From contig NZ_MDEQ02000008.1 of assembly GCF_001883705.2 (NCBI RefSeq), positions 272,966 through 336,965 of the forward strand: a stretch of DNA of 64,000 bases, written 5' to 3'. The position numbers were made by a program, and so were the translations under genes. This document shows positions 27,701 to 35,660 of the stretch, one piece after another. The stretch is from Burkholderia catarinensis (GTDB lineage: Bacteria; Pseudomonadota; Gammaproteobacteria; Burkholderiales; Burkholderiaceae). Each line of letters begins with the position of its first letter. Within the stretch, counting starts at the first letter, position 1. The notes beneath the pieces were generated by a model. The model did no database searches. It saw nothing but the letters and a program-made list of their open reading frames with translations, and was not told the origin of the DNA.

Positions 27701-28031
27701 GAAGCTGGAGAAGCTCGAGCCAGGACGCCATCGTCAGCCGGTAACGCGTGATCTCGCCATCGCTGTCGCTGTACGCGGCTCGCACGACGTACCCGTTCCA
27801 GCAGCGCTCGCCCGTGCCGGTCGCGAGACGCAGGCGGATCGCCGTGCCGAGCAGCGGATTCAGGTCGAGGAACGGTGCGCTCGACAACACGTCGATTTCG
27901 AACCGGAAGGACTCGTCCATCGCTTCCCGGCTATGGAAACGCTCGACCGCGAATGCGCCCGGCATCGCCGTATCGAGCTGGATCTGGCGAGTGGTTTGCG
28001 AATAGCCCTTCAATGCAGCAGCAATATCCAT
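24687..28031 (-). CDS. vgrG: Evolved VgrG spike with C-terminal HExxH metallopeptidase (VgrG2b-like)
   Basis: A 1114-residue T6SS spike. The gp27-like core begins DIAAALKGYSQTTRQIQL and includes RETDYDFVMRQLSEAGLSFRIEH; the OB-fold is VRVQFPWMRGTAPLP to FGHSFTPRIGAEVVV. A DUF2345 beta-helix follows (repeats such as SYAEQNVHLTSQGDAHLAAGA). A transthyretin-like segment (HFVNEDGVPLSKVAYQLKLADG) comes next. The C-terminal 200 residues hold HEMTH (residues 1017-1021) and a downstream NMEQQGNLVADYY giving the third ligand, a gluzincin pattern as in VgrG2b. The ATG at 28031 has AGAGG upstream. Expected role: injected periplasmic metallopeptidase toxin. Confidence 0.88.
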   Translation of the reverse strand: MDIAAALKGYSQTTRQIQLDTAMPGAFAVERFHSREAMDESFRFEIDVLSSAPFLDLNPLLGTAIRLRLATGTGERCWNGYVVRAAYSDSDGEITRYRLTMASWLELLQLRRNCLYFVGLDTEGICERVFGDYPEAHRRYELKEPLRTFDLRGQYRETDYDFVMRQLSEAGLSFRIEHAQDAGEKPSGNHTVVVFDRRAEQRKGSTVAYNRQDVGDPDGVMTYFTTRHQLVPDRVTATSWKAGNLVALAGHAQGEADRDAPVIPVREVLDAQRAGRFETSDQAQRYASQRLDALRLSKRIHYGAGSSRTLEIGKVHTLTGYPDETISFVPLTLEHEAVNNLGADIAQLLEHGDLDQGLYRNRFVAVPPGVPIVPPYRDRPIVLGVQTATVVGEPSNRVSSTRDHQVRVQFPWMRGTAPLPGGLTDTASRSNPQGHAPGDHRSGVVARIAEQSAGPNFGHSFTPRIGAEVVVGFDSGSIDMPVVLGQLYGGRVQPPFAAGEGSSANHAGVLTGMQTQMLDGAAGSRWVMDDSPGQLRHELGNSIANSRLALGYLIDQQGSVRGAYRGEGFDLATEGWGVVRAGEGVLVSGTARTEAASTQMDLGESVAQLKQAVNTAQGLDESAARAAAGRLTANTAQADFLKAIDPAQDGKYTGAVNGQSATKPAAGGQGGSADPVERFAVPAVVLESPQNVVMSTGNSAVSYAEQNVHLTSQGDAHLAAGATIAGASGDAASLYAAAGGIKAVAGHGPVSVEAHASSMQILADQSVRITSSDDRIDVLAKDAIVLQQGPSRITLKGADILVETPGSFAVKAGAHPFMGPGAQSPVLPALPVPVPLALYDEQLHFVNEDGVPLSKVAYQLKLADGTTASGVTDDAGKTERVASASPLGILSALLTPTQIVDCCGRTSGTAPAPVVIKIKGVQTNEFQVGSSEETVKIDAHERLLTAGEIEMARTVFKDGIDYDKVRVHKGSYFWFNLQSKNTAVTPNGKMYFLDDQYADDFSAMNGPNIWKRSLFMHEMTHVWQYQLGYSVRWHALTVTIRGQSAYEYTVAPGALFHDYNMEQQGNLVADYYAVQVLKAPFAVLHRGYVGTPYELDHVLAPLLEDPKNADNLPK

Positions 28032-28087
28032 TCCGTCCTCTTGCATCACGCCGGCCGCCGTGCCCGTTCAAGGCCACGCGAATTCGA

Positions 28088-28885
28088 TCAGTTGATCGCG
28101 TCGGCCTTCTTTCTGGCGACGCGCGCATTCGCCTCGTCGACCAGTTCCTGGATCGAGCTGTACGTCGGATTCCGGACTCCCGACTTTTCCTGCTTGCCTT
28201 TGCCGCGCAGGAACATCCATTCCGGCCATTGCCGGATGTGATCGAAGGCGCCCACGACAAACTCGCCGCACGGCGGAACGTGCAGTTCCTCGGCGGACTT
28301 TTCGCCGGCGAGATACGCGTCCGATTCCGGACCGAACACACGATCCTGACAGGACTCGTGCCAGAAAACCATGACCCGGCGTCGATCCGACTCGGGGAAA
28401 TCGTCGAACACGAAACCTTCCTTCCGGTCGGAAACGGCCATGGTGCGCAGATTCCCCTGCGCATCGCGAATGCCGACTTTCCAGTGCGGATCGTCGTTCC
28501 GATCGTAGTCTTGCCACGGGTTGATCGCCTCCTGGAGCACCTCGCGGCTGCCATCGCGCTTCTCCAGTTCGAACACGACCGTGCTCTTCGGAAACGCCTC
28601 CGAATGTCCGAGCTTCGGGTTGCCCTTTATCTTGACGATGCCGTTCGCGGGAACGCGCACCTCGAGGCCATCCTTTGCATGGGCCGGCTCGACGACACCG
28701 TCGGGTTGATCGAACAATGCGACCACAGGACCGACATAGCCTTCCGGAATCACATAGATCAATGGCATGCGTCGACTCCTATCCAGTCCAAACACGATTG
28801 CAGCAAGCACCACGAGGGCGAGCAACACAACGTAGCGCCACCTGACGCGACGCCCCGACGACGACGGTGGCACTACTTCTTCCAT
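28088..28885 (-). CDS. Membrane-anchored T6SS-associated protein (DUF6843-like)
   Basis: A 265-residue protein with one N-terminal membrane helix (YVVLLALVVLAAIVFGL) and a periplasmic part starting PLIYVIPEGYVGPVVALFDQPDG, the signature I associate with DUF6843-type proteins. Two Cys in the C-terminal half (ESCQDRV, PPCGEF) may pair. Its start overlaps the stop of the upstream fragment by 13 bp, so it looks like the immunity or partner gene of that fragment. It lies just before the VgrG2b-like gene. Confidence 0.6.
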   Translation of the reverse strand: MEEVVPPSSSGRRVRWRYVVLLALVVLAAIVFGLDRSRRMPLIYVIPEGYVGPVVALFDQPDGVVEPAHAKDGLEVRVPANGIVKIKGNPKLGHSEAFPKSTVVFELEKRDGSREVLQEAINPWQDYDRNDDPHWKVGIRDAQGNLRTMAVSDRKEGFVFDDFPESDRRRVMVFWHESCQDRVFGPESDAYLAGEKSAEELHVPPCGEFVVGAFDHIRQWPEWMFLRGKGKQEKSGVRNPTYSSIQELVDEANARVARKKADAIN

Positions 28886-29499
28886 AGCTTGGGATCCAGG
28901 TCTTCGCTATCGGGCGCGCGGCCCTCGTTGGGATTGCGATGAAGGTGATAGTCATTCCAGGCCTGAACGGTCGTGTCGCGGGTGGCGGGCGGTCGCTTGA
29001 AGCTGTCCCGCAGGCGCTGCCACACGGCACCCACGTCCTCGTACGCGGAAATATGCAGAGGCTGGCCCAGGCCGCCGCTCACGCCGTCGCCGATCTTGCC
29101 GAGCGGATCGGCCGGCCACGACACGACGTCCATGCCCGGCAGGATGACCGGCGGCCCGTCGCCCGGCAGGCCGGACCATTCCGACGGATCCTGGTCGCTC
29201 ATATGACGCGTGGGCGTACCCGGCGCGGTCTTGATGTCGCGGATCGCCGGATAGTCGTCGCGCCGGTCGGGCGTGCCGCCAAGCGCCTGCGTGAAGATCC
29301 ACAGCTTCGATCCGAAGTTGCCGTCGAGCGTCAGTTCCACCCGCAATACATTGGCGAACATGATGCGCTTGTTGTCACCGGCCAGATGGGTGGCGGGCGT
29401 GCCGATCCGCACATGGGTGCCGAGGAACAGCTTGTTGCCCGCGGGATCCTCGATAAAGGACTCGCAGCATGCCGTCGAGTTCGATCCATCGGCCGCCAT
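28873..29499 (-). pseudogene. C-terminal fragment of an unrecognised T6SS-associated protein
   Basis: About 195 coding-looking residues (from SFIEDPAGNKLFLGTHVRIG to the stop) in a frame that starts inside the end of the tssF remnant. The first residues of the open frame are an out-of-frame reading of tssF, so there is no proper start here: the piece is the tail of a larger protein that was fused to truncated tssF by deletion. Motifs: ANVLRVELTLDGNFGSKLWIFTQ and DDYPAIRDIKTAPGTPTRH. It could be an effector tail, since a DUF6843-like gene overlaps its end; family unknown. Confidence 0.5.
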
Positions 29500-30166
29500 G
29501 TGCCGGCTCGACGTAGGCGCGTAGCGCCTTCATCGACAGCGCGTCGCGCAGCATCGCAGTAAAGACCGGCGCGCCTTGCGTATAGTGTCGAACCGAATCC
29601 AGCTTCAGTTCGGCGATCGACACATGGGCGGACTGAATCTCGAACGCCAGCGAGATCAACGCCGTCGCACCCGCAGGCAGGCGCAAGGTTCTCGGCACGT
29701 CGGCAATGGAGCGGAACTGCGCCGCTGTCAGTTGCAAAGGCGAAAGCGTAACGTCATACGCAGTCCGGAACAGTATCTTGGTTCCGTGCAGCGGCCGGCT
29801 ATACAACTGCGTCCCGCGCGGCACGGTCACGGTGGATGACATCTGCGCCGCCCTGCCGCTGTCCATCTCGAAGTGCGCGATGGAGCATGACGGAAACGGC
29901 CGCAGATAGTGCGGGTCCAGCGTCTCGAACAAGGCTTCGGTGAATTGCGGATAGTCGTCGTCGATGCTGCGGGCAGTCCGGGCGGCCATCAACGCGAATG
30001 ACTCGACCAGACGCTCGACGTGCAGATCCATGCTGCCGCTGTCCATCCCGCCGGTGAGCGACAGGCGGCTTGCGATCTTCGGATAGTGCGCCGCAAATTC
30101 ACGCACGTACTGCCGCAAGTAGGTAAGTTCCCGTTCGTAATATGACAGCAGGTCTTCCGGACTCAT
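29375..30166 (-). pseudogene. tssF: Truncated tssF (T6SS baseplate)
   Basis: The start is a textbook TssF (VasA/ImpG): MSPEDLLSYYERELTYLRQ, ASRLSLTGG, DPHVERLVESFALM-like and QFTEALFETLDPHYLRPFPS. TssF is normally about 600 residues. Here homology stops after about 230 residues (GGRWIELDG) and the frame runs out at residue 263, while another frame carries an unrelated C-terminal fragment. It is therefore a remnant, and no tssE, tssG or other core genes are in the window. The secretion apparatus must be encoded elsewhere. Confidence 0.75.
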
Positions 30167-30520
30167 ACGTCGTCATTCTCCGTCGGCAATACCTGAAGCA
30201 GACGATTCCTGCCAGGCGCTGAGCCGCCAGCCGGCATTGCGTGTTTGGCCCGGCAGTACCGGCGCACGTCGGAAACGGCATCGCGTCCGGCCTGCGGCCC
30301 TTTCCGCGCCACCGGCAACGTACGGATGCCGGTGCGGAACGCGCGAGAAATTGAAGCGCGATGCGAAAGCACGCCGGGCGAAGCGGCGTGAACAGCGTCG
30401 TTGCGCACGTGCAATCATGTCCGGAACCCGTCCGTTTGGCAACGCTGCGCCAGCGCCGGCATGACACGATGGAGGTCGCTGCGAGCACGACCTTCGGATC
30501 TGCGGCCCATCCATCGCCAA
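30167..30520. other. Decayed region upstream of the tssF remnant
   Basis: About 350 bp with only scattered open frames and no supported start. In intact T6SS clusters tssE lies here; no clear TssE motif remains. It probably marks the deletion junction of an ancestral tss cluster. Confidence 0.3.
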
Positions 30521-30557
30521 CAAAAAACAAAGCCCGGCACGCTTGCGCGCACCGGGC
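30521..30557 (-). terminator. Rho-independent terminator of the doxX gene
   Basis: On the minus strand GCCCGGTGCGC (30557-30547), a GCAA tetraloop and GCGTGCCGGGC (30542-30532) form an 11-bp stem with two G-U pairs. TTTGTTTTTT follows (30531-30522). It stands 32 bp after the doxX stop. A strong intrinsic terminator. Confidence 0.85.
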
Positions 30558-30588
30558 CCGTCACACCTGACAGAAACTTCGCCCCGCC

Positions 30589-31002
30589 TTACTTCCGGTC
30601 AACCGAATACCGCCCCGGCCCGCTCAGCGCGAGCAACAGCAGCCCGCCGATGATGCTCACGTTCTTGTAGAAGTTGATCATCGCCATGTACTGCTCCATC
30701 CCCTGCAGCGCCCAGTAGCGATGGCCGATCAGCGCGGTCGCGAGCGTATAGGCGGCGAACAACAGCGCGAGCGGACGCGTATAGAAGCCGACCGCGATCA
30801 GCACGCCGCCGGCCAGCTCGACCGCCACCGCGATCGCGGCCGCCAGTTCGGGCGCCGGGTTCCCCGTCGACGCCATGTACGCGACCGTGCCCGAGAAGCC
30901 GTTCAGCTTCTGCCAGCCGAACAGCATGAACAGGATCATCATCAGCACGCGAGCCGCCAGCAGCAGCTCGTCCTTCTTCGACTCCAGCGAAACGTAACGC
31001 AT
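30589..31002 (-). CDS. DoxX-family membrane protein
   Basis: A 137-residue protein with four membrane helices. LMMILFMLFGWQKLNGFSGTVAYMASTG, followed by ELAGGVLIAVGFYTRPLAL and the C-terminal FYKNVSIIGGLLLLALSGPGRYSVD, is the DoxX signature. DoxX-type proteins sit in the inner membrane and are linked to quinone or thiol redox balance. AAGGGTGA precedes the ATG at 31002. Monocistronic, with its own terminator. Confidence 0.88.
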   Translation of the reverse strand: MRYVSLESKKDELLLAARVLMMILFMLFGWQKLNGFSGTVAYMASTGNPAPELAAAIAVAVELAGGVLIAVGFYTRPLALLFAAYTLATALIGHRYWALQGMEQYMAMINFYKNVSIIGGLLLLALSGPGRYSVDRK

Positions 31003-32007
31003 AGCAATCACCCTTGAATTAACGGTTTGATGCATCCGGGGCCGCTGCGTGCCGAATCGGCGCGCCAGATCGGCAACGGACCACTCCTCGCACAATCGGA
31101 CAGCAAGCCGCCTGGCCCGCCGCCGAAGAATCCGTCCGGTTGCGCCGCGTCTGCCGGCGCGCTTCGGATCGGTTCTGGCGAAGCACGGGTGCAGTCTACT
31201 GTCTCGAAGGAAATCATCAATCCGTAAAAATATGATTCGCTGTCTCGATTTAGTGGACAATCGGAGGCGACGAGGCCGGTAGACAACGACTGACCGGGCG
31301 GTGCAATTGAATCGAGTTCCACGTCTCAGGAACATGAAAACTGGTCGCTTCCTTCACGCCGCCGGATTCAATCGATATTCACGACTTCAATTGACACGAG
31401 CCGGCCGCGACCGTACATCGCGACTGTTATTCGGCGACACGTTCGATGCGCGACTCACTCAGGCTTATTTCAACCCTTCAGCTCGACTGGCTTTCAATCC
31501 ACGAAGCTTCTTGTTTCGGGCAATGACGCATGGCCCGGAAATACGTATCGGCAAACGAAAACGTTTCACGGGCATGCAGTTTGATGTGCACGCGGCGAGA
31601 TAGCGCCCATTAGACAAGGATCCCGGCTCGATGCCTGCCAGGAAGAACGCCCTCTCCACGCAGTCGATCTGCACAGTGTTTAGCGGAGCAAGCGAAAAAA
31701 CCTTCATCAAACATTCATGCCTTCAGCAAGTTTAAATTCCGGCAAAAACCATTGAATAAACACAATAAAAATCATGTATTTAAGGTGAAAAATCGCTGAC
31801 CTTCAGCGCGCGCCCACTCACCTCACGCCAGCCTACAGTTTTCCTCAAGAAACATTACAAAAAATTACCAATTAATACCGATTTAAATATACGATAGCGC
31901 CGATTCGTTCTTACGTTTCCCCGACATATGCCGTGAACCCCGGGAATGCGTCGTGCGGGAAACGGCAGCCGTTCGTCACAGGATCGCTTTTCAACCGGAG
32001 ACCACCC
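31003..32007. other. Thousand-base region before fliD, AT-rich at its right end
   Basis: No supported gene, although a few short open frames exist (for example 31465-31710 minus). From about 31720 to 31920 the DNA is AT-rich (AACACAATAAAAATCATG, CCAATTAATACCGATTTAAA) and must hold the fliD promoter. I looked for a sigma-28 promoter (TAAA-N15-GCCGATAA): GCCGAT occurs near 31898 but TAAA is four bases too close, so it is not a convincing match. Confidence 0.4.
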
Positions 32008-33522
32008 ATGCCAACGAACACGCCCGTGAACAGCGGAGCGAGCGCGAACAGCCTGATGCAACAGGCGGCGCAATCGATCATCAACGGCTCGACCGGCAAT
32101 CCGTCGATGGACGTCGGCACGCTCGTCAAGACGCTGGTGAACGCGAAGACGGCCGGCCGGGCCGCGACGCTTGCCGCGTCGCAAGCGACCGGCACCACGC
32201 GGATTTCCGCATTCGGCGCGCTGTCGTCGGCACTGGGCGCGCTCGAGGCGGGCCTGACGTCGCTGAAGAACGGCGGGCTGCAGTCGACGTTCAACGCCGT
32301 CGCGAGCGGCAAGGGCCTGGCCGCGACGGCGGGTGCGGGCGCGGTCGCCGGCACCTACACCGTCGGCGTCACGCAGATCGCAACCGCGCAGGCGCTGTCC
32401 TCGTCGGGGTTCAACGGGAGCAAGGCGCTCGGCACCGGCACGCTGACGCTGTCGCTCGGCAGCCAGTCGTTCAAGGTCGAGGTCGGCAGCACGAACAACA
32501 CGCTGTCGGGCATCGCGGCCGCGATCAACACCGCATCGGGCAACCCGGGGATCAGCGCGACGGTCATCAACGGCACGGACGGCGCGCACCTCGTGCTCGC
32601 GTCGTCGAAAACAGGCTCGGCGAACGCGATCAGCGTCGCGGTCGGCAACGTGTCCAACGACAGCGGGCTGTCGAACCTCGGCGTCACGTCGACGGCCGAC
32701 ACGTCCGGCGGCGCATCGAAGATCGATTCGGCGAACGGCGCGGCCGCGTGGCGGCAGAGCGCCGTCGCGCAGGACGCGAAGTTCACGCTCAACGGGATCG
32801 CGTCGACCAGCGCGAGCAACGCTGTGTCGGGTGTGCTGACCGGCATCACGCTGAACCTGTCGGCGGCCGCGATCAGCGCGACCGATACGCAGACGCTGAC
32901 GGTCAGCACCGACACGAAGTCGCAAGCGGCGACGATCACGAATTTCGCGAACCTGTACAACACGGTCGTCAAGACAATGGGCGCGCTGACGAGCTATACG
33001 GAAGGGGCGAACGCGCAGGGCGCGCTGATCGGCGATTCGACGTTGAACACGATCCGCAACTCGCTCGCGTCGATCGTCGCGCGCGGCGTCGACAGCGGCG
33101 CCGTCAACGAAAAGGGCAACGGGCACATGAACCTGCTGTCGATCGGCATCAAGCTCGAGAAGGACGGCACGCTGAACGTCGACAGCGCGAAGCTCGACAG
33201 CGCGCTGTCCGCCAACCCGTCGGGGGTCGCGCGCCTGTTCAACCCGACGAACGGGATCGGCACGCGCCTGGCCGAGCAGATCACGCACTTCACGAAGAAG
33301 GACGGGATGATCGACGTGCGTACCAACGCGCTGAACGCCGATCTGAAGCGCGTCACGCAGCAGCAGTCGAACCTGTCCGACTACGCCGCGCAATTGACCA
33401 GGCAGTACCAGGCGCAGTTCACGGCGCTCAACACGCTGATGGCCAAGATGAATTCGAACACGCAGTACCTGACGCGGCTGTTCGGCGGTGCAAACAGCAG
33501 CGGTGCGCTGTCGAACAAGTGA
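32008..33522 (+). CDS. fliD: Orphan flagellar hook-associated protein 2 (filament cap) FliD
   Basis: A 504-residue FliD. The N-terminal domain begins at MDVGTLVKTLVNAKTAGRAATLAASQA and the C-terminal FliD_C region includes YNTVVKTMGALTSYTEGA and ends in a coiled coil (ADLKRVTQQQSNLSDYAAQLTRQYQAQFTALNTLMAKMNSNTQYL). FliD caps the growing filament and guides flagellin folding. GGAG lies eight bases before the ATG. No fliS, fliC or other flagellar gene is near, so it is a lone second copy or variant cap gene; flagellin partner unknown. Confidence 0.85.
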   Translation: MPTNTPVNSGASANSLMQQAAQSIINGSTGNPSMDVGTLVKTLVNAKTAGRAATLAASQATGTTRISAFGALSSALGALEAGLTSLKNGGLQSTFNAVASGKGLAATAGAGAVAGTYTVGVTQIATAQALSSSGFNGSKALGTGTLTLSLGSQSFKVEVGSTNNTLSGIAAAINTASGNPGISATVINGTDGAHLVLASSKTGSANAISVAVGNVSNDSGLSNLGVTSTADTSGGASKIDSANGAAAWRQSAVAQDAKFTLNGIASTSASNAVSGVLTGITLNLSAAAISATDTQTLTVSTDTKSQAATITNFANLYNTVVKTMGALTSYTEGANAQGALIGDSTLNTIRNSLASIVARGVDSGAVNEKGNGHMNLLSIGIKLEKDGTLNVDSAKLDSALSANPSGVARLFNPTNGIGTRLAEQITHFTKKDGMIDVRTNALNADLKRVTQQQSNLSDYAAQLTRQYQAQFTALNTLMAKMNSNTQYLTRLFGGANSSGALSNK

Positions 33523-33684
33523 GCGGCCGGGCGGCGCGATGACCGCGCCGGCGGCCTCCGGTCGATGGATCGACCGGCTCGCGCCGCCGCGCGCGGCGTA
33601 GCGCGTGGCGACGTCGTCCATGCCCGGCGATGCGCAAGCGCTCGCCGGGTTCGTTGCCCCGGTTCGCCCGCAACAAGCTTGCCG

Positions 33685-34332
33685 TCAGCCGAGACCTTCG
33701 ACGCGATCGCCGAACAAGTCGAGCGCACGCGACACCTGACGCCCGAAATAGCCTGGCCGCTCGCGCTCGTACGCGCGCAGCAGCGACGTGCATTCGCGCT
33801 CGGCCCAGCGCCACACGGGGCCTTGCTTCGCGAATGCCGGATGATCGTGCAGCTCGGCCGGTACCGCGTGCTCGTCGTCCCAGCCCCAGAAATACGCCTG
33901 GTACGCGCGGGCGAACGGCATCCCCAGATTGTCCGCGACGGTCTCGTCGTGGCGCAGCGTGAAATCGACGATCTCCTTGCGCGCGCGGCCGCCGACGTCG
34001 TCGTGACGCGCTTCGATCCAGCAGTGATACCGCGCGAGTTGCGACAGGTGCCGCGCGGTGCGGCGCCGCTCGCGCGTCGTGCACAGCGCATACAGGTTGC
34101 CGCCGCCGAAATCCAGCACTTCGCCGCCCGCGAACGGCCGGTAAGGCTTGCCCGTCAGCAGCGTCAGCACCTGCGCGCCGACGATCGCATAGTCGGCACA
34201 GCGCATGTAGCCGCTGCGCGTCGTCGCTTCCGATACGCTCCGGTGGACGACCTCGTCGATCGCGGCGTGCAGCATGGCATCAACCGGTGCCGCCAGGATC
34301 GGTGGCTGGCTTGTCGTCGTCACGTGTTGCAT
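33685..34332 (-). CDS. Transglutaminase/papain-like fold protein of unknown function (DUF2026-like)
   Basis: A 215-residue cytoplasmic protein. A Cys in SGYMRCADYAIVGAQVLTLL, a His in YHCWIEARH and an Asp in IVDFTLRHDE are spaced like the Cys-His-Asp triad of transglutaminase-like and NLPC-type cysteine enzymes, and the layout recalls DUF2026 proteins. The C-terminal part is rich in aromatic residues (YQAYFWGWDDE). The ATG at 34332 is preferred to a TTG at 34353; Shine-Dalgarno is weak. Convergent with fliD and probably unrelated to it. Confidence 0.55.
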   Translation of the reverse strand: MQHVTTTSQPPILAAPVDAMLHAAIDEVVHRSVSEATTRSGYMRCADYAIVGAQVLTLLTGKPYRPFAGGEVLDFGGGNLYALCTTRERRRTARHLSQLARYHCWIEARHDDVGGRARKEIVDFTLRHDETVADNLGMPFARAYQAYFWGWDDEHAVPAELHDHPAFAKQGPVWRWAERECTSLLRAYERERPGYFGRQVSRALDLFGDRVEGLG

Positions 34333-34669
34333 GGGAGGCGAATGCGGAGTCAACGGTTCATCGGTAAAAAACGCTCCGCGGCATAATATTACGAACCATT
34401 ACAAGAAACGATAGGGAGAATTGCGCAGATTTGTGTGCTTTTCTCTCGCGTCGCGGGAAATGCGCCGACGGGTAGTCGGCCCTGGTGAAACGGGCGAGCC
34501 GCGCGTCGGTTTCATGGCGACGCGCGACGCCGTTTGTGACGATGGGGGATGGGGATCGAGACTGGCCGGCCGGCTGGCGCACGGTGCGGCTGCGGGCGCG
34601 ATCGCGTGTCCGTTGTCGGCGCGATCGCGAATGATGCAGTCGCGCGCCGCTCGCGGCGCGCGGCATGTG
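34333..34669. other. Intergenic with AT-rich promoter patch
   Basis: About 340 bp. GCATAATATTACG (34381-34393) is a good -10-like sequence for the minus-strand gene to its left. The rest is GC-rich and has no supported gene. Confidence 0.35.
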
Positions 34670-35617
34670 TTATTGCGCGGCGATGCGCCGGCGGAAATGC
34701 TCGGTTCCGGCGACGATCTTGTCGAGCACCGCATCGAGCGCCCAGAACCGTTCACGCACGTCGTAGTCGATCGCGCGACAACGGATCGACGCGAAGGTGC
34801 CGATCCGCTGGTGATAGAGCTTCGCGAGCGCCGGGTACCCCAGCGCCTCCGACACCGCCGAGACGACCAGGAACGTCGAGAGCTCGTCGGCCAGCGCCGG
34901 GTTCGTGTGTCCTTGCGTGCGCAACCACCGGTAAAGATCCGGATGGAAGTTGGTGAACACGCCGTTGAAGCCGGCTGAACCGGCCTTCATCGCGTCCCAT
35001 GCAATCGCGGCGTTCGCGTTCAGGATCTTCAGCGGCGAGCCCTCGGCGAGCGCGACGCGCCGCTTCACCGTCGCCAGGTCGCAGCTCACGTCCTTGAGCA
35101 TCACGAACCGGCCCGTGTCGATGCACGCGCGCAGTTCGTCATCGGACAGGAGCCGCCGGTAAGGCGCCGGACATTCATACAGGCCGAGCGGCAGATCCGA
35201 CGGCAGTCGGGCGAGCAGCCGGTGCAGATGATCGAGCAACGCGGCGCTGCCCTTGCGCTGCGGATCGAGCCGGTTGGTCACGAGCACGACGCCCTGCGCG
35301 CCCGAATCGGCCGCCGCGCACAGCTCGGCGGCCTGCGCGTCGGGATCGTCGCTGATGTGCCCGGACGCGACGACAGGCACGCGCCCGGCCACCCGCTCGA
35401 CCACGAAGCGCGCGAGTTCCGCGCGTTCGGCAAGACTCAGGAACTGCATCTCGCTCGATTGCGCCACCGCGAACAACGCATCCGCGCCGTGCGTCAGATA
35501 CCATTCGATCAGCCGCTCGAGCCCTGCGTAGTCGATCGCGCCGGCGTCGTCGAACGGCGTCAGCATGACCGGCACGATTCCCTCGATGGTCACGTTCGAT
35601 TGCTGCGGGTGTTGCAT
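34670..35617 (-). CDS. Dihydrodipicolinate synthase-family aldolase/dehydratase
   Basis: A 315-residue TIM-barrel class I aldolase. GIVPVMLTPFDDAGAIDY is the family start and MLKDVSCDLATVKRR contains the Schiff-base Lys; YECPAPYRRL supplies the Tyr. Members cleave or dehydrate 2-keto sugar acids or sialic acids as well as make dihydrodipicolinate. AAGGAGA lies just before the ATG. It is last in an operon with an MFS sugar-acid transporter and a ribokinase under a LacI regulator, so a catabolic sugar or sugar-acid role is likelier than lysine synthesis. Confidence 0.82.
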   Translation of the reverse strand: MQHPQQSNVTIEGIVPVMLTPFDDAGAIDYAGLERLIEWYLTHGADALFAVAQSSEMQFLSLAERAELARFVVERVAGRVPVVASGHISDDPDAQAAELCAAADSGAQGVVLVTNRLDPQRKGSAALLDHLHRLLARLPSDLPLGLYECPAPYRRLLSDDELRACIDTGRFVMLKDVSCDLATVKRRVALAEGSPLKILNANAAIAWDAMKAGSAGFNGVFTNFHPDLYRWLRTQGHTNPALADELSTFLVVSAVSEALGYPALAKLYHQRIGTFASIRCRAIDYDVRERFWALDAVLDKIVAGTEHFRRRIAAQ

Positions 35618-35660
35618 CTGTTTCTCCTTGCTTCAGTGAATGCGTGGGGCAGCTGCATGC

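Noticed and set aside
28088..30166. Complete T6SS gene cluster
   Set aside because: Only a truncated tssF and effector-type genes are present; no core sheath, tube or ATPase gene in the window.
31465..31710. 81-codon minus-strand frame in the region before fliD
   Set aside because: No Shine-Dalgarno, no motif, and composition like non-coding DNA around it.
31880..31910. Sigma-28 promoter for fliD
   Set aside because: GCCGAT is present but the TAAA element is at the wrong distance.
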